Assembly (NCBI RefSeq): GCF_010389155.1
Contig: NC_057762.1
Location: 7,985,513-8,049,512, forward strand
Length of the DNA: 64,000 bases
Direction of reading: 5' to 3'
Source: Erigeron canadensis
Lineage: Eukaryota > Streptophyta > Magnoliopsida > Asterales > Asteraceae
Shown in pieces: positions 1 to 12,500 of the stretch. The notes beneath the pieces were generated by a model, which searched no databases, had not been told where the DNA came from, and was given only the letters and a program-made list of their open reading frames with translations. How positions within the stretch are numbered: the stretch's first letter is position 1; every line of letters begins with the position of its first letter. Position numbers and translations under genes: made by a program.

Positions 1-1180
1 ATTACTTAGACACTAGACGTTTTTTAACAATCAGTTTGTTCCTGGTACATTGGCACCAACTCGTCTGAGCCTTCAGCGCGTTGGCCAGCAAGTAGTTTTG
101 GTTTGGTGGTCACTGTCGAGCAATTGGGCACGTTAAGTATTTTTTTTACATTTTTTATTTCATATGTATCTCTGTGTGGGTGGGTTGTAGGTGATGTGAA
201 GAAGGCGATAGGTCTTATATTAGTTTTAGAAAGTTTTTTTTAAAAAAAATCCTATTCTTTAATGTAAATCATATTTTATTTTATAGGTTTATTGTTATTG
301 TTAATAAAATTTTAAATTAATATGTTTTATAATTTAGTATAATAAGCTTTGTAATGTCATTATATACACGATGAGGTGATATCAACAAATTGGACTTTTT
401 AGTATGGTGGTTCATGGTAAAACTGGTTCAATACTTATTAATGTGACACCAACAAACTGAAATTTCCGAGTGATATGATTTGCAATGGATCATGGGGGAT
501 CGCTCAGTGGCATTTCACGAGGGTGCTTGGCATCGAGAGGTGATCTACACCGATGGTATTTGGGGTAGTGGATCATACCAACGCCCGTGGAGCAGAATGT
601 AATGTCTGGGGTAGAGACGATGGATAAAAAAAAAAGATAAACGTGATATATCCGTAGCAAGATGAAAGAAAAAGCTAATCTTTTATATCCGATGTTGTAA
701 ATTTTCAATGAAACATGTCATGTCCAAAAGGACAACATTATACATCTCTCATTTCAATTTTGTCCCAAACATAAATTAGAGCATCCTATATATTCAAATG
801 AAGCCATCCCCTACCCAAAATCCTATCTCATTATTCTTTTCTTTTCTTCCATTGCAGCAGCTTTCCACTAAATGCATATGCACTCTCTTCTTCATGTCTT
901 CAACTACCTCCCATTACTCTTTTCTTGCTTTTATTTTCAACACCCATTTCTCCCTTTTTAACTTACTAAACACACACACCCAATAAATTCTCCACAAAAG
1001 GACCATAATTAACCAACAACTACTATTCTACATTATCTCTTTTATCATTCCTTACAGCCTTTTATGCAGGAGTAGTCATGTTTAAAGTTCAAATTATTTT
1101 CATGCACAATTAAGTTCATATATATATGCTTATACCAAATTTCTTAGCTTAACTTTGATCCATTTTTCAAGATTCTTGAA
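1..1180. other. intergenic region upstream of the LRR kinase, with a short coding-like stretch
   Basis: Positions 17-139 are open on the + strand up to a TAA and are richer in GC than what follows. They could be the last exon of a gene lying to the left, or a transposon remnant; I do not recognise the peptide. From about 140 to 730 the DNA is AT-rich with no gene visible. From about 790 to 1070 it is strongly pyrimidine-rich, as plant promoter and leader regions often are. A TA-rich stretch near 1120-1132 could serve as a TATA element for the LRR kinase gene, but no transcription start can be fixed. Confidence 0.3.
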
Positions 1181-4100
1181 ATGGGCATATATTATTTCTT
1201 TCACATAATCATTGTTGTATGGCTTTTCTTGATCTCAAACACATATGCATTACAAACCACTCAATCTAGATATCTTCTTCAGTTAAGACAACATTTGGAA
1301 TATCCAATTCAGTTAAACAGTTGGGAATACTATTATGGAGATTTTTGCAACTTCCCTTCAAGTCTTCATGTAAGTATAAAATGTGAAGACAATTCTGTTA
1401 CTGAACTCAAAATAATGGGAGATAAGCTTCCAAAAGTCAGTCTTTTCAATGGATTTGCTCTGCAAAACCAAACGTTATCCGAAACTTTCTCTATCGAATC
1501 GTTAGTCGTTACATTGACAAGACTGACTACTTTAAAGGTTCTTAGTTTAGTATCTTTAGGAATTTGGGGTCAACTTCCTGATAAAATCCATAGGCTTAGT
1601 TCACTTGAAGTCTTAGATATGAGCTCAAATTTTATGTTTGGTTCTGTCCCAAATGAGATTTCGAGATTAAAAAATCTTCGTACTTTGACCCTAGATGCTA
1701 ATTTCTTGAATGAAACCATCCCTGACTGGTTTGATTCATTATCTAACCTTACCATTTTGAGTTTAAAGAATAATTACTTAAAGGGTCATTTCCCTGCTTC
1801 AATTTGCAAGGCTACAACCCTTACAGATTTAGCACTTTCCCACAATCAAATTTCGGGTAAATTACCTGATTTAAGTACTTTATCGAATCTACATTTACTA
1901 GATTTAAGGGAAAATCATCTAGATTCTGAACTTCCTTTGTTGCCTAAAGGAGTGATCACAGTTCTATTAAGTAACAACTCCTTTTCGGGCAACATTCCTG
2001 AAGAGTTTGGGAAACTTAACCAAATTCATCATGTTGACATTTCATTAAACTCATTGGTAGGAACGCCACCGTCTGGTTTGTTTGTTTTGCCAAACATTAC
2101 TTATCTGAATCTAGCTGCAAATATGTTAAGCGGGTCACTTTCCAATTCGATCAAATGTGGAAACAAACTTGGTTTTGTTGATATTTCTAGCAATCAGTTT
2201 ACGGGTAGGCTTCCTTCTTGTTTGGACGCAACTTCTAGTAACAAACGAGTTGTAAAGTTCACTGGAAATTGCTTTTTTGTTGGTAATGGAAGCCATAAAG
2301 AATCTGATTGTAAAGAAGGAAGGATGGTAAAGAAAACATATATTTGGGGTAGAGCTTTGTGGGTCCTCATTGTTGTAACTTGTTCCGGAATCTTTTTAGC
2401 ATCATTTGCGATTCTCATACTAATATACCGAAGAAGACGTCATCCAAGAGAGACAGTTACGCTACAGCACACTGCACCGAAAGTCAGTAAGGAGAGTACA
2501 CCAACAGGAACCTCTCCTGAAGTTATTACTAATGCTGGTAAGTCATACTCGATATATTCTGTTGTGGTTATTCAGTAATTTGGAGTCTATACTATCAAGT
2601 GCAGGACATTAAAACTTCTTTCATTTGGGTTTAGACCGCGCTCTCAAACAAGACACTTGCTTTGATTCATGATTTTAATTCAAGCTTAATCCTTTGAATG
2701 AAGATTTTGGGTTTTAAACATTTTATACTTGATCAACATCCAATCTTGGATTACATTCTTTATCCAGTTTATTTCATCAAACATTCAAGATTTTCACTTA
2801 AGGCAATCCATAAATGTTACTAGCCCCCTTTGGGGCCTCATGGATGTCATATTGGCGCAACAACATATATATTACTTTGCACTGACCATTTTAAAATATT
2901 TGAGTAGGTATTATAGTTTTCTATTGTGTTATCCAACTCACTCATACATTTTGCAATGTGATTTCAGAAGATCATCATAAGTTGATTAAAGTGTAACAGA
3001 AAAATGATCTGTTTGGGGTTCTGTTTCAGGGATTGTGTCTGAAGCATCTGAGTTAGGAACACAAGTTGCCCCATCGTGCCGAGTGTTTTCCATTGAAGAT
3101 CTAGCAGAGGCGACAGACAATTTTGATCAGTCGGCATTCCTGGGTGAGGGGTCCATTGGGAAGGTAACATCATTGTTTTATATGTTTTGCTACTTTTCAA
3201 GATATCCAGTGAAATTTAAATTTCAAAATCTTAGTAGGTTGAGTAATTACATTACACATTACAGGGGAAAAAACGAAACTTGTATATAAGTTGGTGTTAA
3301 AGGATATGTTTTTTCATAGTTTGTCATAATAATCCTCAAGTTTTAAGCTGCATATTGACGTTGCTTTTATGCAGCTTTACAAGGGAAGATTAGAAAACGG
3401 AGGATATGTTGCAATACGCTCACTTTCTTTGTTCAAACGATACTCAAAACGAAACCTGAAAGTCAGATTAGATTTGATCTCAAAGCTTCGCCATCCACAT
3501 CTAGTTGGCTTCTTGGGTTACTGCATACACGATGGTGGAGGAGAAGAGTCAACTTCTAGCAGAATCTTCCTCGTATACGAGTACATATCTAATGGAAATT
3601 TTCGAGCTTTTCTCTCAGGTTGTTTCAAGTTTTTTATAACTTTTTTAATCTATATATCATGAGTAACGATCATGCTAAAATCTATATATGAGTATCTCAG
3701 CTGGAAAATATGTGAAGTTTCGGAAAAAATTCAATTAGCTACTAGCAGACTTAGAAAAATAACACTTGCTAGAAGGTTGGGGGAGTTTCTTTATGTTCAT
3801 ATTTTTCTGGTTTTTTGGCTTGGAGAGTTAGCAAAAGTTAAGTATTTTCATTATGCATTTTTTCTTCCTAATTATGCAGATAGCAGGCTGGAAAGAGTTC
3901 TTAGGTGGCCAGACCGATTAGCAGTTCTGATAGGAGTTGCAAAAGCTATACATTATCTGCATACAGGAGTGATCCCCGCTTCATCAAGTAACCGTTTAAA
4001 GACAAACAACATATTGCTTGATGATTATCAAATTGCAAAGCTCAGCGATTATGGAATGTCTGTCATCACAGGAGAACTAGAACAGCTTGAGGTATATTGT

Positions 4101-4717
4101 ATACCTTACAATCTTGTTATGATTTTGATAAAAAATTCATGTACTTACATTCGGTATTTTTATAATGCAGGCAAAGGGATCAGATGTACCTAAATCATGG
4201 TAATGAACTTAATTCTATAGTATGTTCATTGCAGTTTTGTTTAAAGCAAAAGAGTTTCTTTCCAAGACTTATTTCGAAGATGTGTGTTGCAGGCGTTTAA
4301 AAAAGATGGCTGATGATGTATATGATTTTGGATTCATATTACTCGAATCACTTGTAGGGCCAATAGTAAGTGGCAAAGGCGAATCATTTCTGCTCAATGA
4401 AATGGTATGTTAACTTTTGTGATTAGCAACTATCTAAAATTTCATAGTTTTAGTCTAATGTGGGAGTGTTTCTTTAATTTGTATAGAAATCTTTTGGAAG
4501 CCAAGACGGGAGACAAAGGATTGTTGATCCGGTGGTACTAACAACATGCTCTCAAGAGTCTTTATCGATTGTGATATCAATCACAAACAAATGCATATCA
4601 CCAGAACCAGCAAACCGGCCATCGTTTGAGGACGTGCTTTGGAACTTGCAGTATGCAGCTCAAGTACAGACCACGGCTGATCTTGATCAGAGATCAGAAA
4701 GTGCTTCAATGTGTTGA
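1181..4717 (+). CDS. probable inactive LRR receptor-like kinase (At3g03770/At5g14210 type)
   Basis: Exons 1181-2537, 3030-3163, 3375-3618, 3880-4091, 4171-4199, 4293-4404 and 4487-4717 have GT-AG junctions and keep frame, giving 772 residues. Residues 1-23 form a signal peptide. About ten leucine-rich repeats occupy residues 112-352, a transmembrane segment spans about 391-416 followed by a basic RRRRH stop-transfer, and a kinase-like domain runs from about 465 to the end. The glycine loop is partly kept (LGEGSIGK). The invariant lysine is arginine (R512 in VAIRSL), the HRD catalytic loop is absent although NNILLD is kept (622-627), and DFG is DYG (635-637). The family is known as atypical plasma-membrane receptor-like kinases; loss of phosphotransfer is inferred from the missing residues. 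The ligand is unknown. The ATG at 1181 directly opens the signal peptide. Confidence 0.92.
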
Positions 4718-5445
4718 TTGTTTTAGACTTAGTTAGCTAGTCTTAGTTCACATAACAAAATTAATGTTCATTATTTTATTTTAGACTAATACAGTTATAA
4801 ACCCAAAGTTGTTACAAATTTACCACATTACTTTCTTGCATTTGGCTACATAGTATTTATATAAAATTTAAAAATTATAATCTTCAGGAAATACAGAAAG
4901 CCCATAGTATGCTTGTAGCACCCTTCCTACCACGCAACGACCAAAATATTTTCCACTTCGCACGCAGGTATATGACTTTGTCATTGGAAACCACTTTGCA
5001 GATAAAACGGACGATATTGTGGTGTTGCTAAGCGAGTAGTCTGAGTACCTGTAGTCGAGGTGTCAAGGTGTTACTACGAATTTCAAATTAGACTTAAAAG
5101 CTAAAACTTAAAAGTTAAAATCATGAATTATATTTAAAGCCCATTTCCTATTTAGGCCCACAATGTGTTGCAAGATATCACATTCTAAAAGTTTGGTTAT
5201 AACTTATAAAGGCCACAGACCATTATTGGATAGGGGGTCATTTCAAGTTTTCAAACTGTCAAGTTAATTTTGCGAAACACGAGGAATTAATAAAATTTAA
5301 AAAATTGAATCCACCGAAAAGATTTTACAATATTTTTGCATTCACAAAATTACAACTTAACTTATTAAGTTAAGTTGATACATAACTTAAGAGGATTCTC
5401 ATCCACTAGTATTTAAAGATAATGATAATAAAATAACAATGATAT
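4718..5445. other. intergenic, no gene seen
   Basis: This AT-rich sequence follows the LRR kinase stop. It presumably holds the 3' untranslated region and polyadenylation site. No open frame, repeat pair or RNA gene was recognised. Confidence 0.4.
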
Positions 5446-5892
5446 TTGTCTTTTGGGATAAGTGCGCCGGAATGCAATCAACTAATTATGAAAAGTTATT
5501 GTATGCACAAACCCTAGGTCAGCTTTATTGTGTTCAAAAAACTTGAAGTTATGGTTATAGTAACACTTAAAATGAATTTTGCTTATATGGAACCGGTTAC
5601 CTCTCCACGTGGATGACAAATTCCAAATCAATATCACAAACCCTGATATTGAGTCAACTTTTCGTTGTCAATCTTATAACTAATTTAAAAAAAAAAAAAA
5701 ACAAAAGAAATCAAAAAAAGAAAAAGATTCAACAACTTTTTCCTTCATCTTTTCTCTCGATCTCAATCCCGTTGTTCAGCAAATCTATCTGAAATTCATA
5801 AGGTTTTACTCGCGGTCAAAATCGGAACAGAATGATGTTTTTGAATCTTCGATTGGTTAAGTTTAACTGACGGTTTGTTTTTCGACAAGACT

Positions 5893-6290
5893 CCATATTT
5901 TCCGGTGACTTCAAAACAGAAAACCGTTGGTCAGGGTTTGTGCAGATTCATCACTGAGTAATTTGGTGAAAATTTCAAGTTTTATCTCGAAGAAACAACA
6001 AATTATCATCGTTTAAATTTTCCCGACGAACGGACATTTTTTCCGGCGATCTAGATCACAACAACTGTTAGGTAGTGTTTGTGCGGAATTCAATTCGGAG
6101 TAGTTTGATGAAAATTTCAAGTCTTATTTCATAAAAACAACAAATTTATCATCATTTTAATTCTTCCGGCGAACTTACATATTTTCCGGCGAGTCTCAAT
6201 CAACTTTATTTTGGATAGGATTTGTTCGCGATTTAATTGTGAGTGGTTTGGTGTCATTTTCGAGTCTTAATTCGGAGAAAAGTGAAAGAT
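5893..6290 (+). repeat. direct repeats of about 143 bp, roughly 2.7 copies, inside the Mutator-like element
   Basis: Units begin near 5893, 6034 and 6178. Each opens with a TTTTCCGGYGA-like motif, followed by a GTTTGTGC-like stretch and then GGTGAAAATTTCAAGT-like sequence. The third unit is partial. They look like duplicated leader sequence rather than coding DNA, because no frame stays open across units. Confidence 0.6.
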
Positions 6291-6716
6291 ATCGGACTTT
6301 GACAATTTAGATTCGATTAAGTATTATATAATACATACATATATATTTACAGAGTACATATATGTATATTCATAATACTTCCTCTTCTTCTTTTTCCTCT
6401 CCGTTATCTCCGGCAACGGTGTTTAATCTAGATTCGATTCTGTAAGGTTTTAACCTAGGGTTTGAAGTTGAAATTGAACGGAAAAGGTGACGGTGATACT
6501 CGGGATGACGGAAAAGGTAGGACGATTGAGGTTGAGATGGTGGAGATGGATTCCATTATTTTTAATTATAATGATTGTATTATAGATACAAAATATAGAT
6601 ATAGAGATTGTGTTTGTGTTTGTGAGAGAGTAAGAGAAGGTGGTTGAGAAGTTTGGTGTTGATCGGTGGTTGAGAAGTTTGTGAGAGAATGGTGAAGACA
6701 GATCAATAGATAGATA

Positions 6717-7313
6717 TAGGGCTGTCAATGGGTTCGGGTTCGGGTTGGCGGGTTGAAAAACTCTGACCCTAACCCAACCCACTAAAAGTTTCAAGTCATA
6801 AATTTCAACCCTGACCCACAACCCGCCAACCCATGACCCAACCCATGTGACCCGAGAAGCAAATATATATAAATATAAAATGGAATAAATCAACCAATAT
6901 AAAGCTTTATCATTGATGGTGTAAGCCGAAAACGAAGGGTACAAAAAAGAAAGAAATACGAGGGTATTGTTAATACTTGGCACAAAGTTAACAAATTTAC
7001 CGCCTCATCCTACATCACTTATCATCTCACATAATTTTGAATCCTCCTTTTATTTTATATTTGAAGTTACTTTAGGTTAGAAATATAAAAAATGAGAATA
7101 GGACGTATGAATTAGTGTAATGTGGAATATGAACTATTATATATAATTCAATTATTTTAAAGATATTGGGTTGGTGGGTCGACCTGACAACCCAACAACC
7201 CAACCCGGACCCAACCCAGAAAAAATCAGGTTGGTGGGTTGACGGGTTGGTCGGTCGAAAATACTCAACCCTAACCTGATTTTTTTCGGGTTGGGTCGAA
7301 ATTGACAGCCCTA
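6717..7313. mobile_element. hAT-type MITE nested in the Mutator-like element
   Basis: The ends are inverted (TAGGGCTGTCAAT at 6717, ATTGACAGCCCTA ending at 7313). They are flanked by a perfect 8-bp duplication GATAGATA at 6709-6716 and 7314-7321. The subterminal regions are rich in GGGTTGGCGGGTT-like motifs on opposite strands. There is no transposase. Size, ends and duplication length fit a non-autonomous hAT element, and its position shows that it inserted after the host Mutator-like element. Confidence 0.9.
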
Positions 7314-7629
7314 GATAGATACATAATAAAGTAGTTTTTTTTTTTTAATTTAATAAAATCCAGCTATACATGCCACATAAGCAGTCAACGGGTCAAACTG
7401 AAAGTGGTGAGCGACTAACTTCTTACCCTGTCACTTTTGCATGATATGGGACTCTTGAACAAGTTTCTTGAATACAATAAAGCTGACCTAGAGTTCGTGT
7501 ACACAATAATTTTTGAGCATTAGTTGACTGCATTCCGGGACACTTATCCCTTGTCCTTTTTAATTATTCTATATGTTTCTAATAACCAATATTATTTTAA
7601 ATTTTGTTTCTTCTTTACCTATTTTGTTA

Positions 7630-9113
7630 GAAACTAGTTATTGTACATGCGCGTTGCCATGGCGTACGATTTTTATATGAAAAAGTTTTGGACCCAAATT
7701 TATGTCAAATATCCGAACTCAAAATTTTCAAAAGATAATTAACATGTAGCAATAACAATAAAAAATGTAAAAGAGTAATAAGATGTATAAAAGCATAAAC
7801 AATAACTATATTAATGTTTTAATAGTTATATAAACATTAGACGTAATGATGATAAAAGTTATTATATATGAAAAACGTCATTTATATAAAAATACAGGTG
7901 AAAATAATCAAAATCAAATGTTTAAAAGTAAATCCATAACTGTGTGAAAATTGTCTGATGAAAATCCAAAAGTTTAGTGTCACGAAAATGAAAAAAACTA
8001 TGATGGAGAGCAAAAGTTAAAAGATAGAAAAAATTGGTAAAATTATTATATGCTATAAGGACGTGTACATTTCAAGCATAAAGGACTTGTAAATTTGTAG
8101 AGACTTTTTTGTATAAAAACATAAACAAATTACTATATTAATGTTTTAGATGTTACATGAACGTAAGACGTAACGATAATGAAAGTTATTATATATTAAA
8201 AATGTTATATATATATATATATAAAGACCGCTAAAAATAGTCAAAACCAAATGTTTAAACGTAAAATCATAACCATGTGAAAGTTATTTGATGAAAACAT
8301 TATGACCCAAAAATTTATTGTCAAGAAAATAAAAACGAAACTTTGATATGTGACAAAAGTTAAAAGATAGAAAGTTTAAGGGGTTAAAATGAAATAGTAA
8401 AAATTATTATGTGTCATGAGAACTTGTTACATTCCATGCATAAGTCACTTGTATATTTGTATAGCTTTTCTTTTTTTTTAACGGCATTTGTATAGCTTTT
8501 TAGTATATTATAAATATAATAATTAAGTTGTATTTTATGTTTATAAGATTGTACCAATTCTATGCATAAGAGAGTTGTACCTTATATACAAAAAGAACTT
8601 GTAAAAGCATATAAGTTTTTAGTATAGTTATAATATATATTTTTCAAACGGACTTTTATTAAAGATGTTATACTTTAGCTTGTACGCTTGTGATGGTTAT
8701 GTGAAAATTCTCGAAACTTTCGTTGTTGTGTCTGGAAATTTTTTTAAGTTTATGTTAAGTTAAACACAAAAAGTATAATGGTTAATGGAGACAAATGAGT
8801 AAATTGTTAAAAAATGGTAATTGGGGGTTCCCTCCCAATAAACGGCCAATTATTTATACTATCTTATAATAATTATCACTTTTCCTCTCATAAAAGTGTT
8901 AAATGGAAAATTATCATTTTACCCTTTATAAATTAATTTACATCATTAATCATTTATCTTCTAAATTATATTTACTATCACTTTACATCAATTACATTTA
9001 CACAAATTACTTACACAGTTGCACCCACCATGAACAACACCACCACGGCCACCGTCTCCACCGCCAATCGTCGTCACCACCAAACCGCCGCCGCATCGCG
9101 CGGGTACAATGCT
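7630..9113. repeat. AT-rich repeat region, possibly Helitron-derived
   Basis: An ACTAGTTATTGTACATGCGC end at about 7634 resembles a Helitron 3' terminus read on the - strand. Near 9085-9113 a GCGCGGGTAC...CTAGT end reads on the + strand. Between them, two related segments of about 330 bases (about 7785-8030 and 8110-8370) form a diverged direct repeat with shared phrases such as CTATATTAATGTTTTA and CAAATGTTTAAA. No gene is seen. Assignment to Helitrons rests on the termini only. Confidence 0.4.
9030..9113 (+). repeat. GC-rich Helitron-like terminus, copy 1
   Basis: A CCACCGCC-rich tract ends in CCGCATCGCGCGGGTACAAT followed by GCTAGT. Related ends occur near 44487 (- strand) and 45938 (+). 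CTAG after a GC-rich palindrome is typical of Helitron 3' ends. Confidence 0.4.
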
Positions 9114-9408
9114 AGTTATCGTTTATGTATTATGTACGGAGTGGCCCATTGACGAAAGCTCACCGCTTAAGCACCCAATCCATTCGTACGTAGCCCTAAG
9201 GCGTCCCATGTTACTCCACATCCGGGGTACCTAATAATCCGCCCGCCCGTATGCACAATAACGAATTATTGGTAAAATTTGTTTGCCTCGAGGATCAAAC
9301 TCTTATTTCCAAGAGGCATGGTATGAGAGTGGTTTTAATTTTTTCGTCGGTTCGGGTTTAGGTATAGTTTTAAATGAAAACTTGAATATCCAACCCGTAT
9401 ACTTGAAA

Positions 9409-9563
9409 CCGACTTATAGTAACAAACGAGGTGTGAAGTTCACTGGGTATTACTTGTTTGTTGGTAATATAAACCATCGAGAATCTGATCGTAAATAAGG
9501 AAGTATGATGAACAAAACATATATTGTATAAGCGAGAGCTTTGTGGTCCCCATCGTTGTATCT
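9409..9563 (+). pseudogene. broken duplicate of the LRR kinase juxtamembrane/transmembrane segment
   Basis: This stretch is closely similar to 2228-2385 of the LRR kinase first exon. It shares the encoded phrases SNKR-VKFTG and FVGN, then a diverged H-ESD-K stretch, and ends with the ARALW start of the membrane segment. In the reading frame of the parent gene it has a stop at about 9496 where the parent continues, then a second stop near 9529. Sequence on both sides does not match the parent, so only this small piece was copied. It has no start codon or promoter of its own that I can see. Confidence 0.85.
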
Positions 9564-12500
9564 AGTGGCACTAAGTGATAGATCCGTATACCACCAAATA
9601 TGATTTACATTATCATACATATAACATCTTTAAGTATGTTAATTAATATAAGGATAAAATAACAATGGTGTCTATCACTTGTTCTAACACGAAAATCGTG
9701 AAATAAATTTGGTGGGGGGAAAAATGGTGACTGTTGGTACTTAACATCGATTTGGTGAGTTGTCTAAAACAAGTGACGATAGTTGCATCTCTATCAAGCA
9801 ATATGGGTCAAGCTGTCTATGTCACTGTTTTACCAAGTTAATTCCCTAGTCATTGAATACTTGATGTTAAAAACATACTATAACAGACTAACAGTAGTAT
9901 AACCTTATATCCTGACATTAGACTTTATTGTCTAGTAAAAATGCCACTTCTAGGTTTCAGGTTCGTATGGATGAAGAAATGGGGTGGTTCATCATATTAC
10001 TACTTTATCGAGTTATTAGTTTGCATTTGAAACACCATATTGACATCTAATTGGACAATTACGGAACTCAAACTATAAATGTTTGAGATCAAAGTCAAGA
10101 CTCTCAAAAAACCCTCACAATAATCCATCCCTATAAATATAAAATGTGAGATTCAAACCTTAATGGAATACCCCAATGTCTAAAATCTTATCAATGATCC
10201 ACCAACTCCTTTGGCTGGTTCATCTTGGTAGTATTTTGGTGATTATTACCTTTAACATTTTCAAATTCGGTTATCGATTTAATTTACAATTACCATGTTG
10301 TTTACACCGCACCCTGACTTGTGTTTATTTTTATTCTTCTATTTTTTATTTTTGAAAATGTTAGATACATGTTATAATTTATGAGCATGATATTATTGTA
10401 CTTTGCATATCAAAAACTTACTTTGAAAAATTTATAATAAAAGTACAAGTATTTTATGAATCTAAACTATTGGCTCTAGGACCGGATATTTTAACTGGTT
10501 TATTTTTTAGTTATTCTTTTAAATTATATATATTAAAACAGAACCTTTAAATATAAAATTAAAGAAATCTTGACCTTCCATTAAATATCATGCCTTACTT
10601 TTCACCCTTAGATCAGAATGCTGGCGTTATCTTTGACAAGACTTTTAGTCAAAGACTATTTTAGTCCTTAAACTTCACCACATTGTTAATTACACACTCT
10701 TATCTACCTGTATCCTTAACAATTTGATAGCTTCTTTTTCCCTTATGCCTTTGCAATCTTATCTACAAGTCTAATTTCTAATAAAAATTGGATCAATAAT
10801 GTTGAAAATTACATTTTCTACTATTTTTTTCAATTGAAAATTGTTTGCTATTATATTTGTATATAATGATTTACATAATAAAAATTGTAAACAATCTGAC
10901 AAATAACTTTTTACATAAAAATCATTTGTAAAATTGTTTATAATGAATTTTTAATCAAACGAACTTTTAAGTTCGATTCATCTTATAATTATTTTTTTTT
11001 TCACATCTAAATGATTTAAAAAAATTTATGAATTAATTCTAAAACGTATTTCATAATTTCTTAATTTGTATTAGCAAAACAATTTTTTGAAATTTCGATC
11101 CATATTCTAATATTTTAACAAGTTCACATTTTCATAAATGAAAATTTTTATTTATAATTATTGATAAAAGTTAGTACATCTTCATTTTGTTTTATTCTTT
11201 CGAAAGACATCCATAGATAAATGGCTAACATTCTCTACGCGAATATGTCTACGCCGGTTCGACTTCTGGCAATGCCTTAAAGAGTTTGCTTTTCATGTGT
11301 TAGATGAGTATATTATTGCTAAGTTCTCATCACCACATTTGCATGTGGCAGGATTCAAACCCAAGACCCCCAGGAGGAAACCACATTGTGGAAAACCCCC
11401 TGACAACTAGGCTAACACCCCAATGACAGTTATATACTTATATCGTATGTTCTTAATATTATAATTAATTAATAATAATATATGACACGGTCTATGAAAA
11501 ATTAACACATGAGTTATGCAAGTTATTGTCATATTCTGGTGTAAGAGTCAATGAGGTTTATGCTTAAATGCTTATACACACTTACATTACATGTTATTTT
11601 ATCTTTTCATACAACTATCTTCAAACAACATATCACATATGTAATTTGTTTTGATATACAGAACATTAAACATTTAAAATAGACTCCAATATGACGTCTT
11701 TATTGTATCCTTAGTTTTAGTTCGGTTCCTTTTCATTAAATTTAGATTTAGATTTTATTGTTATTTAAATTTCCTATTACTCACCAAGGTTTTAATACTA
11801 TCTATCAAAGTGTTTATATTTTTTCTTTCTTTAATATACAAACCAAACGCAAATGTATGGGACCGAGCGGGAAGAAATGGTGAGTTGGAAACAGCATACT
11901 TCTTGATCAGCGAATTAATTCAAACTTTTAAATCCACGCGCCAAACCCCACCAAACACTCTTTGATACACCGACAACTTGCCATGGAGTAGTTAGAGCGT
12001 GAGATTCACCTTCCACTTCCTCGAGTACGCCTTACTCATTACACAGCGGTATACATCATTCAACTACCCAGTTGCCATTCCTCCATGTTTCCATGTTCAT
12101 TCATATTACTCCCTTTTACTTTTCTCACGTGAACACATGACTCGCTTTACATTATTTCCACTATTTAGAAAAGTAGATTCATATATTTGCACTAAGTTTA
12201 TTTACTACGAGTAACAATTTATAACCATGCAAATGGTTTTCTCCCAAATCCACCGTACCAGGATAATGCACAAATTACACCTACTTGAATACATCATAAC
12301 ATTTAGCTTGTTTTATTCACTAGTTCACATTATATTTTCAAAAAATTAAAATTTGAATTTGTCTTTTAAATATTTAATTGACGGAAGAAATAAAAATCTT
12401 TTTCACACACCCAAGGAACGGAGAATGAAGAAATATTTACATTACAATGTATTGATCTTTTAACAATGAAACATATTGAAAAATAAATTCAATTCAAGTT

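Larger units (their letters stand above)
5455..7550. mobile_element. non-autonomous Mutator-like element (2.1 kb) with long terminal inverted repeats
   Basis: The left end from 5455 (GGGATAAGTGCGCCGGAATG) matches the reverse complement of the right end at 7550 (GGGATAAGTGTCCCGGAATG), and the similarity continues for roughly 100 bases. The flanks carry a 9-bp target duplication with one mismatch: TTGTCTTTT at 5446-5454 and TTGTCCTTT at 7551-7559. Long inverted repeats plus a 9-bp duplication are the hallmark of Mutator-like elements. No transposase is present. The interior at 5740-6660 resembles a gene leader: pyrimidine-rich, with repeated TTCCGGCGA motifs. A hAT-type MITE is nested at 6717-7313. 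Confidence 0.85.

Noticed and set aside
6450..6983. 177-codon open frame on the - strand
   Set aside because: It runs across the boundary between the Mutator-like element and the nested MITE, has low-complexity composition and no family resemblance.
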